The position numbers and the translations under genes were made by a program. This document shows, in pieces, positions 1 to 6,368 of a stretch of 12,263 bases of DNA. Source of the stretch: Victivallales bacterium (GTDB taxonomy: Bacteria; Verrucomicrobiota; Lentisphaeria; Oligosphaerales; Lenti-02). The stretch's first letter is position 1, and the number at the start of each line of letters is the position of its first letter. The notes below the pieces were generated by a model that did not search any database, was not told the origin of the DNA, and was given only the letters and a program-made list of their open reading frames with translations. The stretch lies in the NCBI GenBank assembly GCA_018648945.1, contig JABGQJ010000175.1, positions 1 to 12,263 on the forward strand, read 5' to 3'.

Positions 1-76
1 CACTGCTCGTGAGGAACGTCCGCTTGCGGTGCATGAAGCTGGCAAGAGTCTGGTCGAAGCGTTCCCTGGCGTTCAT
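1..76 (-). CDS. Partial CDS, first 25 codons only, unknown product
   Basis: An ATG at 76-74 opens a frame that runs off the left edge without a stop; the visible N-terminus begins MNARERFDQTLASFMHRKR. It has a good ribosome site, GAGG five bases upstream, which lies across the stop codon of the Rid-like gene before it (stop at 86-84). The two genes are therefore probably co-transcribed and perhaps translationally coupled. The start MNARERF recalls the opening of some uroporphyrinogen decarboxylase-family (methyltransferase-like) proteins, but the following residues do not clearly continue that pattern, so no function is assigned. Confidence 0.5.
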   Translation of the reverse strand, partial: MNARERFDQTLASFMHRKRTFLTSS

Positions 77-83
77 GGGGACC

Positions 84-1253
84 TCAGAGGGGAGCAAATT
101 CCGGGTGGGTGGCAGGAGCAATCGCGCGGCACTCGACCTCGATCAACCAACCTGGGCGACAGACGGGACCGGCGACGACCACGGTGGGAACCTGGGAGAA
201 GCGCTCCTCAAGACGACGCTGCACCAACGCGTAGTCTGCCGGATCGCGCACGTAAACAAGCAGATAGGTCACATCGTCGAGACTCGACCCCGCATTGTGC
301 AGGAGGGCGTCGATGTTCTCGAAGGTTCGGTCGAACTGGAGGCTGACGTCCCCTTCGTGGACAACCTGCCCACACTTGTCGATGCTGGCAGTCCCCGAGA
401 TGTAGACGTGTCGACGATCACCATAGTCGATGGCAGTGCCACGTTCAAAAGTCACGCCGTATTCGTGGGTTGGGTTGAGGTGGGTACGGGCCTCGACATA
501 GCTGATCTGCGATCGCTCCAGCCCGCCGATCGCATAGACGTCCATCAACACCTTCACGCGGGGATCATCGTACGTTCCCTCGATGCCGGTGCTGGCCACA
601 TAGTGCGTATCGGCAGTGAGACCACGCCGGGTGAAGTGCTCGCGCCGGCCACGCACCAGGCCCATATAGTTGGCGTCGACGTTCTGGACATAGATCCACG
701 TGCGTACGGCATCGGGCTCCAAGGCCAGCCCGTGCTCGGCCAGTTTCTCATCGAGGTCACGGAATATGATCTCGGTCTGGTCGTAGCTGGATTCCACTTC
801 CGGGGCGCAGAGCTGGGTCAGGAACACGTGGGTGCGCCCATTGGCCTGCCGGAAGACATGGGTGGGATCGCCGGAGAGTCCATGGTCCTCGCCCACCACA
901 TGGTAGGCGATCATCGCCACCTTGCCGTCGGGCAGCGGCGGCTGGCGGACCAAGGAGATGGCGCAAAGATCATCGCCCTCCGCTCGCACCAGGGAACTGG
1001 CATCCAGATCCGCCCGCTGATTCACCAGATCGCTGGCAAAGAACCTGCGCACGAAGGCGGTTTCCCGGGTGATCCCCAGCTCGGCAAGAGCCCGCTCGTA
1101 GGCGATCTCCAAGCCCCGAAGCTGCTCGGCCACCGGTTGGTATTCCATGGGATGCAGCACCAGCGTGTACTCGTCTGCACCTGTGTCACGTCGAAAGATG
1201 GAGACACCCGCGTAGCAGCGGACGTCCTCGAAGCGGAACTGACGGTAGTCCAT
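84..1253 (-). CDS. Two-part Rid/YjgF-fold protein, chorismatase (FkbO/Hyg5)-like
   Basis: A 389-aa protein, about three times the length of a single-domain RidA. The C-terminal part (about residues 280-380) is a clear YjgF/YER057c/UK114 domain: a GTASID-like start near 287, a TFENI helix near 310, SLDDVTYLLVYVRD at 324-337, and VCRPGWLIEVE at 364-374 with the conserved Arg366 and Glu372/374. The N-terminal part (about 1-240) contains TWIYVQNVDANY near 185 and an EGTYDDPR segment near 225, a layout like chorismatase-type proteins, which hydrolyse chorismate. Simple Rid proteins instead deaminate reactive enamines or imines. Which reaction applies here cannot be read from the sequence. The start at 1253 has AGGT about nine bases upstream. 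It probably forms an operon with the partial gene downstream and is divergent from the gene at 1435. It could also be one of the long Rid-family hydrolases of unknown substrate. Confidence 0.8.
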   Translation of the reverse strand: MDYRQFRFEDVRCYAGVSIFRRDTGADEYTLVLHPMEYQPVAEQLRGLEIAYERALAELGITRETAFVRRFFASDLVNQRADLDASSLVRAEGDDLCAISLVRQPPLPDGKVAMIAYHVVGEDHGLSGDPTHVFRQANGRTHVFLTQLCAPEVESSYDQTEIIFRDLDEKLAEHGLALEPDAVRTWIYVQNVDANYMGLVRGRREHFTRRGLTADTHYVASTGIEGTYDDPRVKVLMDVYAIGGLERSQISYVEARTHLNPTHEYGVTFERGTAIDYGDRRHVYISGTASIDKCGQVVHEGDVSLQFDRTFENIDALLHNAGSSLDDVTYLLVYVRDPADYALVQRRLEERFSQVPTVVVAGPVCRPGWLIEVECRAIAPATHPEFAPL

Positions 1254-1281
1254 AGAGGGGGACCTATGCTGGCGACGAGTA

Positions 1282-1295
1282 CTGCCGTGCGGCAG
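1282..1295. promoter_or_regulatory. Dyad upstream of the Rid-like gene, possible operator
   Basis: CTGCCG and CGGCAG form a perfect 6-bp inverted repeat with a two-base centre (TG), 29-42 bases before the Rid-like start codon in the 181-base divergent gap 1254-1434. The same gap holds a TTGACG at 1393-1398 facing the gene at 1435, but I see no good -10 at the right distance. The gap otherwise shows no gene. An operator role is inferred from symmetry and position only. Confidence 0.25.
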
Positions 1296-1434
1296 GGCAT
1301 CGCGTGACGGATTCGGGAGCGAACGCAGGGACGTTATGCCACTTCATGCTCCACTTCAAGCCAGCGCAGGAATACGCCGCCTGCGGATCGACTTGACGTA
1401 AGCCTAACGTAGACGAGAGTGCTTTGATTGTCCT

Positions 1435-1848
1435 ATGAGGATGAAAGCTACACCAATGACCCCCCGCAATCTCGAAGAATGGGAACGCGCCCTCCGGCGC
1501 GTCCTGGACCAAATTGACGATCTCCTGGAAGATCGTTTTGGGCAGGCCTACGCCCTGACCCGCAACCGCCCCGCCCGTGGAACCACCGCCAACAAGCGCT
1601 ATGACGGGCTCTTCGCGGTCGAGGCCAAATTCTCGCTTGGCCTGGGACGGCGCGAGGGACCAGGCTACTCGGTGGAGGTGCGCATGGTCACCTTCAGCGA
1701 TGTCCCCGAGGAGGTGCAGACCGAAATCCGCCAGTTGGCCGAGGGGATCCTCGGCAAGGAGATCCCGCGCGCCTTCCCCGGGCGCGGCGTGGCGGTCAGC
1801 GACATGGGATCACACTTCCTCATCCATGGGGATCTGGGATGGCGCTGA
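1435..1848 (+). CDS. Conserved-looking hypothetical protein, 137 aa
   Basis: I do not recognise a named family. The protein is soluble, with no signal peptide, membrane segment or Cys cluster. The N-terminal 40 residues are a charged amphipathic helix (LEEWERALRRVLDQIDDLLE). A middle segment, RGTTANKRYDGLFAVEAKFS near 48-67, is followed by beta-rich SVEVRMVTF, a second helix (VPEEVQTEIRQLAEGILG), and a closing segment ending at GDLGWR. The alternation suggests a small alpha/beta fold. The start is uncertain: ATGs at 1435, 1441 and 1456 are all in frame and none has an ideal ribosome site. A start at 1456 (MTPRNLEEWE) would give 130 aa and is plausible. Codon use and composition look like the neighbours. 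The next gene begins 131 bases downstream, so co-transcription is possible but not shown. Confidence 0.65.
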   Translation: MRMKATPMTPRNLEEWERALRRVLDQIDDLLEDRFGQAYALTRNRPARGTTANKRYDGLFAVEAKFSLGLGRREGPGYSVEVRMVTFSDVPEEVQTEIRQLAEGILGKEIPRAFPGRGVAVSDMGSHFLIHGDLGWR

Positions 1849-1979
1849 GAACGCGGCCCAACAGAACCCCACTTCACTCCGACAAAAGAACCCACACATG
1901 GGGGACGGCACATGCACGTCTCTGAATCTTGCGTTGCACCGCAAACCACCGATCGCCCGACCAGGCAGGAAGGCTGAAC

Positions 1980-2900
1980 ATGGCTGTACCTCGGGTATTC
2001 GGATTCGGCACGGCGACGCTGGCGTTCGGCGTGCAAGGGGTTGCTGGCTCCGGCGACCTCCTGGCGCACGACCCCGAAAGTCAGCTGCAGGGGGAGACAG
2101 CGAACTGCCTGGTGCAGGCCGGGCGCTTGGGAATGCACGCCTGCTGGCTCGGAAAACTGGGTCGGGATTGGATCGGGAGCCGGGTACTGGAAGAACTGGA
2201 GGACGAGGGAGTGGACTGCTCCGGGGCGCTGCTGGACGAAGCCCTGTGCTCGCCGTTCCGGGTGGAGATCGCGGGAACGGAACCCCGCACTGTCCGCCTG
2301 CCCAACGCACTGGCAAAACTGCAGATCCACGACGTGGAGTTCTTGGCCGACCAGGTGAATGCAGGGGAATGGGTGGTGGTGGAGGTCGCGGAGATACCTG
2401 CGCCAACGCTGAGCGCGTTCTGTAGCCGCGCGAGGCGCCGACAGGCACGCGTGCTACTGACCGTGGACTTGGATCCCATCCGCCAGCTGGAGGCCGACCC
2501 GGTGGAAATGCAGATGCTTCTGGCGCAGGCGGACCTGCTGGTGCCAAACCAGGCAGCGATTCGGCCTCTCTGCGAGAACGGGAACCCCGAGATCATGTCG
2601 GCCGACCTGGCTCGGCGCTACCGGTGCGTGGTCGTGCTCTGGACAACCGCAGGCACATGGTATTGCGACGCGTCGGGACTGGGCGACGAGCTTGCCGCAT
2701 GCTCAACGGGGGGAACGGTCCATGCGAGCGGCTGCGAAGCGGCCTTTCGAGGCGGTCTGCTGGCTGGGTTGGCACGGGGGGACAGTCTGCCCGATGCCTT
2801 GAGCCTGGGGAGCCTGTGCGCGGTTCGGACGGGCTCCGTGCCCGGAAGCCGCGCCGGCATGCCACGGGCCACGGAACTGGCGCTGGACCAACGGCTGTAG
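1980..2900 (+). CDS. PfkB/ribokinase-fold protein lacking the catalytic Asp
   Basis: A 306-aa protein with the PfkB carbohydrate-kinase layout. The family phosphorylates sugars or nucleosides with ATP in the cytosol. Visible marks are a QGETANCLVQAGRLG segment (38-51) matching the N-terminal sugar-site signature (usually GGxxxN), GKLGRDWIG (58-66), a VPN motif at 188-190 where VKPNxxE is usual, and the C-terminal signature region TVHASGCEAAFRGG (246-259). That last motif normally reads DTTGAGDAF. Here the catalytic-base Asp is Ala254, the anion-hole Gly is Glu253 and the first Asp is His248. The reading frame is intact and the rest of the fold is kept, so a non-catalytic or altered role is likely; the substrate cannot be named. 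The start at 1980 is chosen over an in-frame ATG at 1929 because AGGAAGG lies six bases before it and the PfkB beta-strand begins just after (VFGFGTA). Confidence 0.8.
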   Translation: MAVPRVFGFGTATLAFGVQGVAGSGDLLAHDPESQLQGETANCLVQAGRLGMHACWLGKLGRDWIGSRVLEELEDEGVDCSGALLDEALCSPFRVEIAGTEPRTVRLPNALAKLQIHDVEFLADQVNAGEWVVVEVAEIPAPTLSAFCSRARRRQARVLLTVDLDPIRQLEADPVEMQMLLAQADLLVPNQAAIRPLCENGNPEIMSADLARRYRCVVVLWTTAGTWYCDASGLGDELAACSTGGTVHASGCEAAFRGGLLAGLARGDSLPDALSLGSLCAVRTGSVPGSRAGMPRATELALDQRL

Positions 2901-2919
2901 AACAACAGCTGCAGGGCAA

Positions 2920-2949
2920 TTGGGCCAGCCATGGCGACCGGAGTATAGT
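2920..2949 (+). promoter_or_regulatory. Candidate sigma-70-type promoter for the CpXC/SUI1 pair
   Basis: TTGGGC at 2920-2925 and TATAGT at 2944-2949 are separated by 18 bases, placing a start near 2956 and a leader of about 60 bases before the ATG at 3016. The same TATAGT hexamer appears before the SDR gene at 7806-7811. This is pattern matching only. Confidence 0.45.
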
Positions 2950-3015
2950 ATGGGTCGTTTCTGCCGCGTCCTGCTAGTTGCGGCGCGACACGCATCCATC
3001 TACCCAGAGGCTGAC

Positions 3016-3708
3016 ATGGCTATGGTCGAGGAAAATGGCGAACGCGATGTGCGTTTGGTCGAGTGCCCCAAGTGTGACGGTCCGCTTGAGGTGGAGCCGA
3101 TCACCGTGCTCCGCCCGGGGGACCAGGCCCTTCAGGAGCTGTTCGAGGGCACGCTCAACGTGGTGTCGTGCGAGCATTGCGGGGTCACCTTCGCCTTGCG
3201 GGTGCCCGTGCTCTTCCGGGACGACGCAGCGCAGTATCTGGTCTACAACCTGCCGATGGAAAGCCACGCCGACTGGCGTGAAGCGGAAGTGCAGATGGCG
3301 GCCGTGACCGAACAGATCTTTACGGACGAGCCGGACATCGACGAGCCGGCGTGCCGTCTGACGGTGCACCGCAACGAGTTCATCGAGAAGATCGCGCTGC
3401 ACTGCTACGGTCTCGACGACCGAATCGTGGAATACGTGAAATACCAACTGCTCAACCATCCCAGCGAGGATTTCGGGCTGGATCCGGTGCGGCACCAGCT
3501 GTTCTTCGACTTCTCCCAGGAGGATGACGAGAACCTGGGGTTCCTGGTCTTCGACCGCGAGACGGACCAAGCGACTGCACGCACTCACCTGCCGATGGAA
3601 GCCTACAATGAGGTTGCCGAGATGCTCGCGAGCAGTGAGAAGTTTGGCGAGGAGCTGGACCTGCTCTTCCCCGGCTCGTACGTGAGTATCGAACGGCTGA
3701 ACGAATAG
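3016..3708 (+). CDS. CpXC-domain zinc protein
   Basis: A 230-aa cytosolic protein. Two Cys pairs, ECPKC (Cys17/Cys20) and SCEHCG (Cys52/Cys55), form a four-Cys zinc site about 35 residues apart, followed by TFALRVPVLF. This is the arrangement of the CpXC domain (a family of unknown function). The remaining 160 residues are acidic and contain repeated hydrophobic-aromatic strands (QLFFDFSQ, LGFLVFD) without a known catalytic motif. The chosen ATG at 3016 has AGAGG five bases upstream; a longer frame from 2920 would begin inside the promoter region and has no ribosome site. The SUI1-like gene follows after 13 bases, so the two are very likely one operon. A link to translation is suggested only by that neighbour. 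Confidence 0.75.
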   Translation: MAMVEENGERDVRLVECPKCDGPLEVEPITVLRPGDQALQELFEGTLNVVSCEHCGVTFALRVPVLFRDDAAQYLVYNLPMESHADWREAEVQMAAVTEQIFTDEPDIDEPACRLTVHRNEFIEKIALHCYGLDDRIVEYVKYQLLNHPSEDFGLDPVRHQLFFDFSQEDDENLGFLVFDRETDQATARTHLPMEAYNEVAEMLASSEKFGEELDLLFPGSYVSIERLNE

Positions 3709-3721
3709 AGGGAGCCACGCG

Positions 3722-4204
3722 ATGGGCCGCAAGAACCGCACGAAGAAGAAGGAGGATCCCGGCCAGGGCCAGGACTTCCAAGTGAACCCGTTTGCTCAAC
3801 TCGGCGACCTGGTACCGAAGGAGAGCCTGCCCAATCCGCAGGCGCCAAAGCCGAAGCCGAAGGCCGAGCCCAAGACAGCCCTGGATCGGGAGGATCAGGA
3901 GCTGCTGCGTGCATTTGGCGGCGACGGGCAGTCACTGCAGTTCGACTCGTCGAAGCCGGTAAGGCGCGGCCCGGCGGTGTCCCTGAGCGTCCAGCGCAGA
4001 GGGAAGGGCGGCAAGACGGTGACCCGCATCCACGGACTTGATGAGCTGGACTTGGTGGCTCGCATGGAACTGGCCAAGGAGCTCGGGCGGTCGCTGGGCA
4101 CGAACGCACGCTTCCAAGAAGAGGCGATGGAGCTTCAGGGCGATCAGCGGGAACGCGCGACCGAGTGGCTTTCCGAACGTGGTTTCCGCACGCGCTCTAC
4201 CTAG
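3722..4204 (+). CDS. Bacterial SUI1/eIF1-like translation factor (YciH type)
   Basis: A 160-aa protein. The C-terminal half (about 85-157) is a SUI1 domain: SLSVQRRGKGGKTVTRIHGL (88-106), ELAKELGRSLGT near 117-127, then AMELQGDQRERATEWLSERGF, matching the family's ELQGDHR-type core. Family members resemble eukaryotic eIF1 and bacterial YciH, which bind the small ribosomal subunit and affect start-site selection. The first 80 residues are a basic, low-complexity tail (MGRKNRTKKK, then KPKPKAEPK) carrying an NPFAQL segment, longer than in the minimal proteins and probably flexible. AGGGAG lies seven bases before the ATG. It sits 13 bases after the CpXC gene. Whether it acts generally or under stress cannot be judged here. 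Confidence 0.85.
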   Translation: MGRKNRTKKKEDPGQGQDFQVNPFAQLGDLVPKESLPNPQAPKPKPKAEPKTALDREDQELLRAFGGDGQSLQFDSSKPVRRGPAVSLSVQRRGKGGKTVTRIHGLDELDLVARMELAKELGRSLGTNARFQEEAMELQGDQRERATEWLSERGFRTRST

Positions 4205-4283
4205 AACGCCCCGCGTGGGCAACGCCCAACCGCTTGCTCCCTACTTGCCAATGGGTTGCGGACGGCCATGTAACCCTACGCAC

Positions 4284-4311
4284 TTGCATGCTGTTTGGCT
4301 CTTGCTATATT
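4284..4311 (+). promoter_or_regulatory. Extended -10 promoter for the dksA-lspA-miaA run
   Basis: TTGCAT at 4284-4289 and TATATT at 4306-4311 are spaced 16 bases apart, with TGC directly before the -10 (the extended -10 pattern TGnTATAAT). Transcription would start near 4318, giving a leader of about 65 bases before the ATG at 4384. This is the best promoter match in the window. The rest of the gap, 4205-4283, shows only a short GGGC/GCCC hairpin without a T-run. Confidence 0.55.
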
Positions 4312-4320
4312 TCAGGTCTA

Positions 4321-4334
4321 CCGGGAATTCCGGG
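4321..4334. promoter_or_regulatory. Inverted repeat at the predicted dksA start of transcription
   Basis: CCGGGAATTCCGGG is a near-palindrome: six of seven arm pairs match, the third being G-G. It begins two or three bases after the predicted transcription start. It could be an operator or a leader hairpin; it is short and untested. Confidence 0.25.
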
Positions 4335-4383
4335 CTCCGTGGTTTTCGTGCTTAGAACATGCAATTATGAGGCGATATAACGG

Positions 4384-4803
4384 ATGAGCAGCAACGGTAA
4401 CGCCAAGCGTCTCGACGCCGCCAAAGAAGCTGAAGTGAGGGATGCTCTGTTGGCCGAACGAGCGGTCTTGGCCAAGCAGATCCGCGTTCTCGGCAGAACG
4501 TCCCTGGTGTCCACTCGCTCGGCAGGCGAGGAGCTTGCGGACGTCGGGACGGACGATTTCATGCGCGAGATGGAACTGTCCGTCATGGGCGAGGAGGGCA
4601 AACGGCTGGCGTTGATCAACACGGCCTTGGACAGCCTCGACGCAGGCAACTACGGCACCTGCATCGACTGCGCCAAGGAGATCTCCGACGGTCGCCTGCG
4701 CGCAAAACCCTATGCGCGGCTCTGCATCGACTGCAAGTCCGCCCGCGAGCAGAACAACGGACTGCCACCGGAGGGTATCTCCGAGGAAGAGCTTGTCGAA
4801 TAG
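4384..4803 (+). CDS. dksA: DksA/TraR-family zinc-finger transcription factor
   Basis: A 139-aa protein with an N-terminal helical hairpin (about 8-85) and a C4 zinc finger, GTCIDC (Cys93/Cys96) and LCIDCK (Cys114/Cys117), with the RLRAKPYARLC spacing of the family. The coiled-coil tip carries DVGTDDF (53-59), the form found in non-proteobacterial members, rather than the DxxDxA tip of E. coli DksA. Members bind RNA polymerase through the secondary channel and tune rRNA and stress promoters, often with ppGpp; the different tip makes the exact effect uncertain. The start at 4384 follows GAGG by 11 bases. It is first in a run with lspA and miaA, a neighbourhood also found in Chlamydia and relatives. 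The dksA name is used in the family sense. Confidence 0.85.
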   Translation: MSSNGNAKRLDAAKEAEVRDALLAERAVLAKQIRVLGRTSLVSTRSAGEELADVGTDDFMREMELSVMGEEGKRLALINTALDSLDAGNYGTCIDCAKEISDGRLRAKPYARLCIDCKSAREQNNGLPPEGISEEELVE

Positions 4804-4839
4804 CGTTCGCCCGTGAACCGGAGAGAGGGCAGCATCCGC

Positions 4840-4857
4840 ATGCCCGAGAACCCATGA
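4840..4857 (+). other. Possible five-codon leader ORF overlapping the lspA start
   Basis: An ATG at 4840 is preceded by a strong purine ribosome site (GAGAGAGGG, 4821-4829) with ten bases of spacing. The frame encodes MPENP and stops at 4855-4857, overlapping the lspA ATG at 4854 as ATGA. lspA itself has no properly spaced ribosome site, so ribosomes may load here and restart on lspA. The frame is so short that chance is a real alternative. Confidence 0.3.
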
Positions 4858-5405
4858 ACCGTCCGCCAACTGCGCATCCCTGGGTGTTGTCTTTCTGGCG
4901 TGTGCCGTGTTGGCTGGCGCTAGCCGTGCTGGGTCTCGACCAATGGACCAAGTTCCTGGTCATCCGTGCGTGGCCGCCAAGCACGAGCCATCCCCCCGTC
5001 ACCTTGATTCCTGGCTTCTTCAGCCTGGTTCACTACCGGAATAAGGGCGCAGCCTGGGGTATCCTCTCCAATCACACGTTTCTCCTGGCCCTGGTCTCGC
5101 TGGTCGTCTTCGTGGCCATGGTCGCCTGTTTCCGGCGCCTCACCGAGGACGTGCCAGAACGGGCGCTGGCCTTGGGCGTGGTTCTCGGCGGCGTTGTCGG
5201 CAACCTGTTGGACCGCCTGTTCCGCAAGGAAGTGGTGGACTTCCTGCTCTTCTACTGGCGCGACTGGCGGACCCACTCCTTCCCGGCCTTCAATGTGGCA
5301 GACTCCGCGATCACCTGCGGCATCGCTGTCTACATCGTTTCCTCCTTCCTGCGGGGGGATCTCCAAGGCATGCGCCCCGCGGCAGCCCCAGACAGCGATG
5401 GCTGA
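4854..5405 (+). CDS. lspA: Lipoprotein signal peptidase II
   Basis: A 183-aa inner-membrane aspartyl protease that cuts the signal peptide of diacylglyceryl-modified prolipoproteins. Four hydrophobic segments are visible, at about 18-36, 74-92, 103-118 and 148-166. Family motifs are present: LDQWTK (28-33), VHYRNKGAAWG (59-69), GNLLDR with catalytic Asp120, VVDF (127-130), and FNVADS with catalytic Asp150. Length is slightly above the usual 160-170 because of a polar C-terminal tail (RGDLQGMRPAAAPDSDG). There is no in-frame ATG or GTG upstream back to the end of dksA, so 4854 is the start. Its last eight bases overlap the miaA start, which implies translational coupling. Confidence 0.93.
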   Translation: MNRPPTAHPWVLSFWRVPCWLALAVLGLDQWTKFLVIRAWPPSTSHPPVTLIPGFFSLVHYRNKGAAWGILSNHTFLLALVSLVVFVAMVACFRRLTEDVPERALALGVVLGGVVGNLLDRLFRKEVVDFLLFYWRDWRTHSFPAFNVADSAITCGIAVYIVSSFLRGDLQGMRPAAAPDSDG

Positions 5406-6339
5406 GCGGCCACAATGCCTGGCAATTCTGGGGCCCACTTGCGCCTGGAAGAGCGAAACAGCTCTGCTCATCGCCGAAGAACTGGATGGCGAGATCCTCT
5501 CCTGCGATTCCATGCAGGTCTACGAAGGTCTGGACGTGGGGACGGCCAAGCCCACGGCGGAGATGCGCGCCCGCCGCCGACACCATTTCGTGGACACGCT
5601 CCCCCTGGCAGCGCCCTGGGACACCCACCGCTTCGTGCAGGCGGCGCGGCCATTGCTGGCGGAAATCGCGGCCCGGGGCATGCTCCCTGTTCTGGCCGGG
5701 GGCACCGGACTCTATGCGCGGGCTCTCCTCTATGGCTTCGAGATGCTACCGGCAGACCGGGAACTGTTCGGTCGGCTTGAGCAAGAGCTGGAGATGCCAG
5801 GCGGCAAGGAGCGGCTCGTGCGCGAACTCCGCGCAGGCAGCGCCGACCCGCAGAAAATGCCCCTGGACACGGTGCGGAACCCGCGCCGCCTGGCCCGGGC
5901 AGTGGAAGTGCTTCGGCTCGCTGGCAGACCGCCCTGGGAGCTGCTCAGCGACCGCCCGCAGGAACCCATCGTCCCCGTGCACCAGTTCATCCTCCTGCCC
6001 ACCATGGCCGTCCTGAAACCGCGGATCGTGCGGCGCGCCACCTGGATGCTGGAGAACGGCTGGATCGAGGAGGGCGAAGCGGCGCTGGCGGCAGGACTGC
6101 TGGAGACGCCCACGGCCAAGCAGGCCCTTGGCTACCGCGAGATCGCCGCCTATTTGGCGGGGGAGCTTGCCAACCGCGAAGCCCTCTTGCATGCCCTCGT
6201 CGGACGCACGGTCAAGTACGCCCGACGACAGCGGACCTGGTTCCGACACCAGCACCCCGGTGCCGAAATCCTCGAGATCGAGGAGCCCACCACGGCCCGG
6301 GCCCTGCGGGACTGGATTCTCGCCCAGCTGGGTGCGTAG
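5398..6339 (+). CDS. miaA: tRNA dimethylallyltransferase with altered Walker A
   Basis: A 313-aa protein. MiaA transfers a dimethylallyl group to N6 of A37 in tRNAs reading UNN codons. Present are CDSMQVYEGLDVGTAKPT (36-53, with the DSMQVY and GTAKP motifs), HHFVDT (62-67), VLAGGTGLY (98-106), RNPRRLARAVEVL (160-172), KQALGYREI (241-249) and KYARRQRTWFR (273-283). Two sites differ from the family: the P-loop reads GPTCAWKS (12-19), with Trp17 (codon TGG) where GxxxxGK[ST] requires Gly, and the R of the usual DRxxL segment is Met203. A single G-to-T change would convert GGG to TGG, so either a real mutation or a read error could explain Trp17. The start at 5398 overlaps lspA by eight bases. 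The enzyme may be impaired if the residue is genuine. Confidence 0.9.
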   Translation: MAERPQCLAILGPTCAWKSETALLIAEELDGEILSCDSMQVYEGLDVGTAKPTAEMRARRRHHFVDTLPLAAPWDTHRFVQAARPLLAEIAARGMLPVLAGGTGLYARALLYGFEMLPADRELFGRLEQELEMPGGKERLVRELRAGSADPQKMPLDTVRNPRRLARAVEVLRLAGRPPWELLSDRPQEPIVPVHQFILLPTMAVLKPRIVRRATWMLENGWIEEGEAALAAGLLETPTAKQALGYREIAAYLAGELANREALLHALVGRTVKYARRQRTWFRHQHPGAEILEIEEPTTARALRDWILAQLGA

Positions 6340-6368
6340 TCACTGCGCCCCACACGCCGCCTGCTTGC

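Noticed and set aside
9..1307. A 432-codon open frame on the plus strand opposite the Rid-like gene
   Set aside because: The Rid signatures are on the minus strand; the plus frame shows no family motif and exists because GC-rich genes leave long antisense frames.
1393..1420. TTGACG -35 before the 137-aa gene
   Set aside because: No hexamer resembling TATAAT lies 15-19 bases downstream.
1929..1979. ATG at 1929 as the PfkB start, adding 17 residues
   Set aside because: No ribosome site there; AGGAAGG precedes the ATG at 1980, which also begins the first beta-strand.
4212..4230. GGGC/GCCC hairpin after the SUI1 gene as a terminator
   Set aside because: The stem is five pairs and no T-run follows, so intrinsic termination is not supported.
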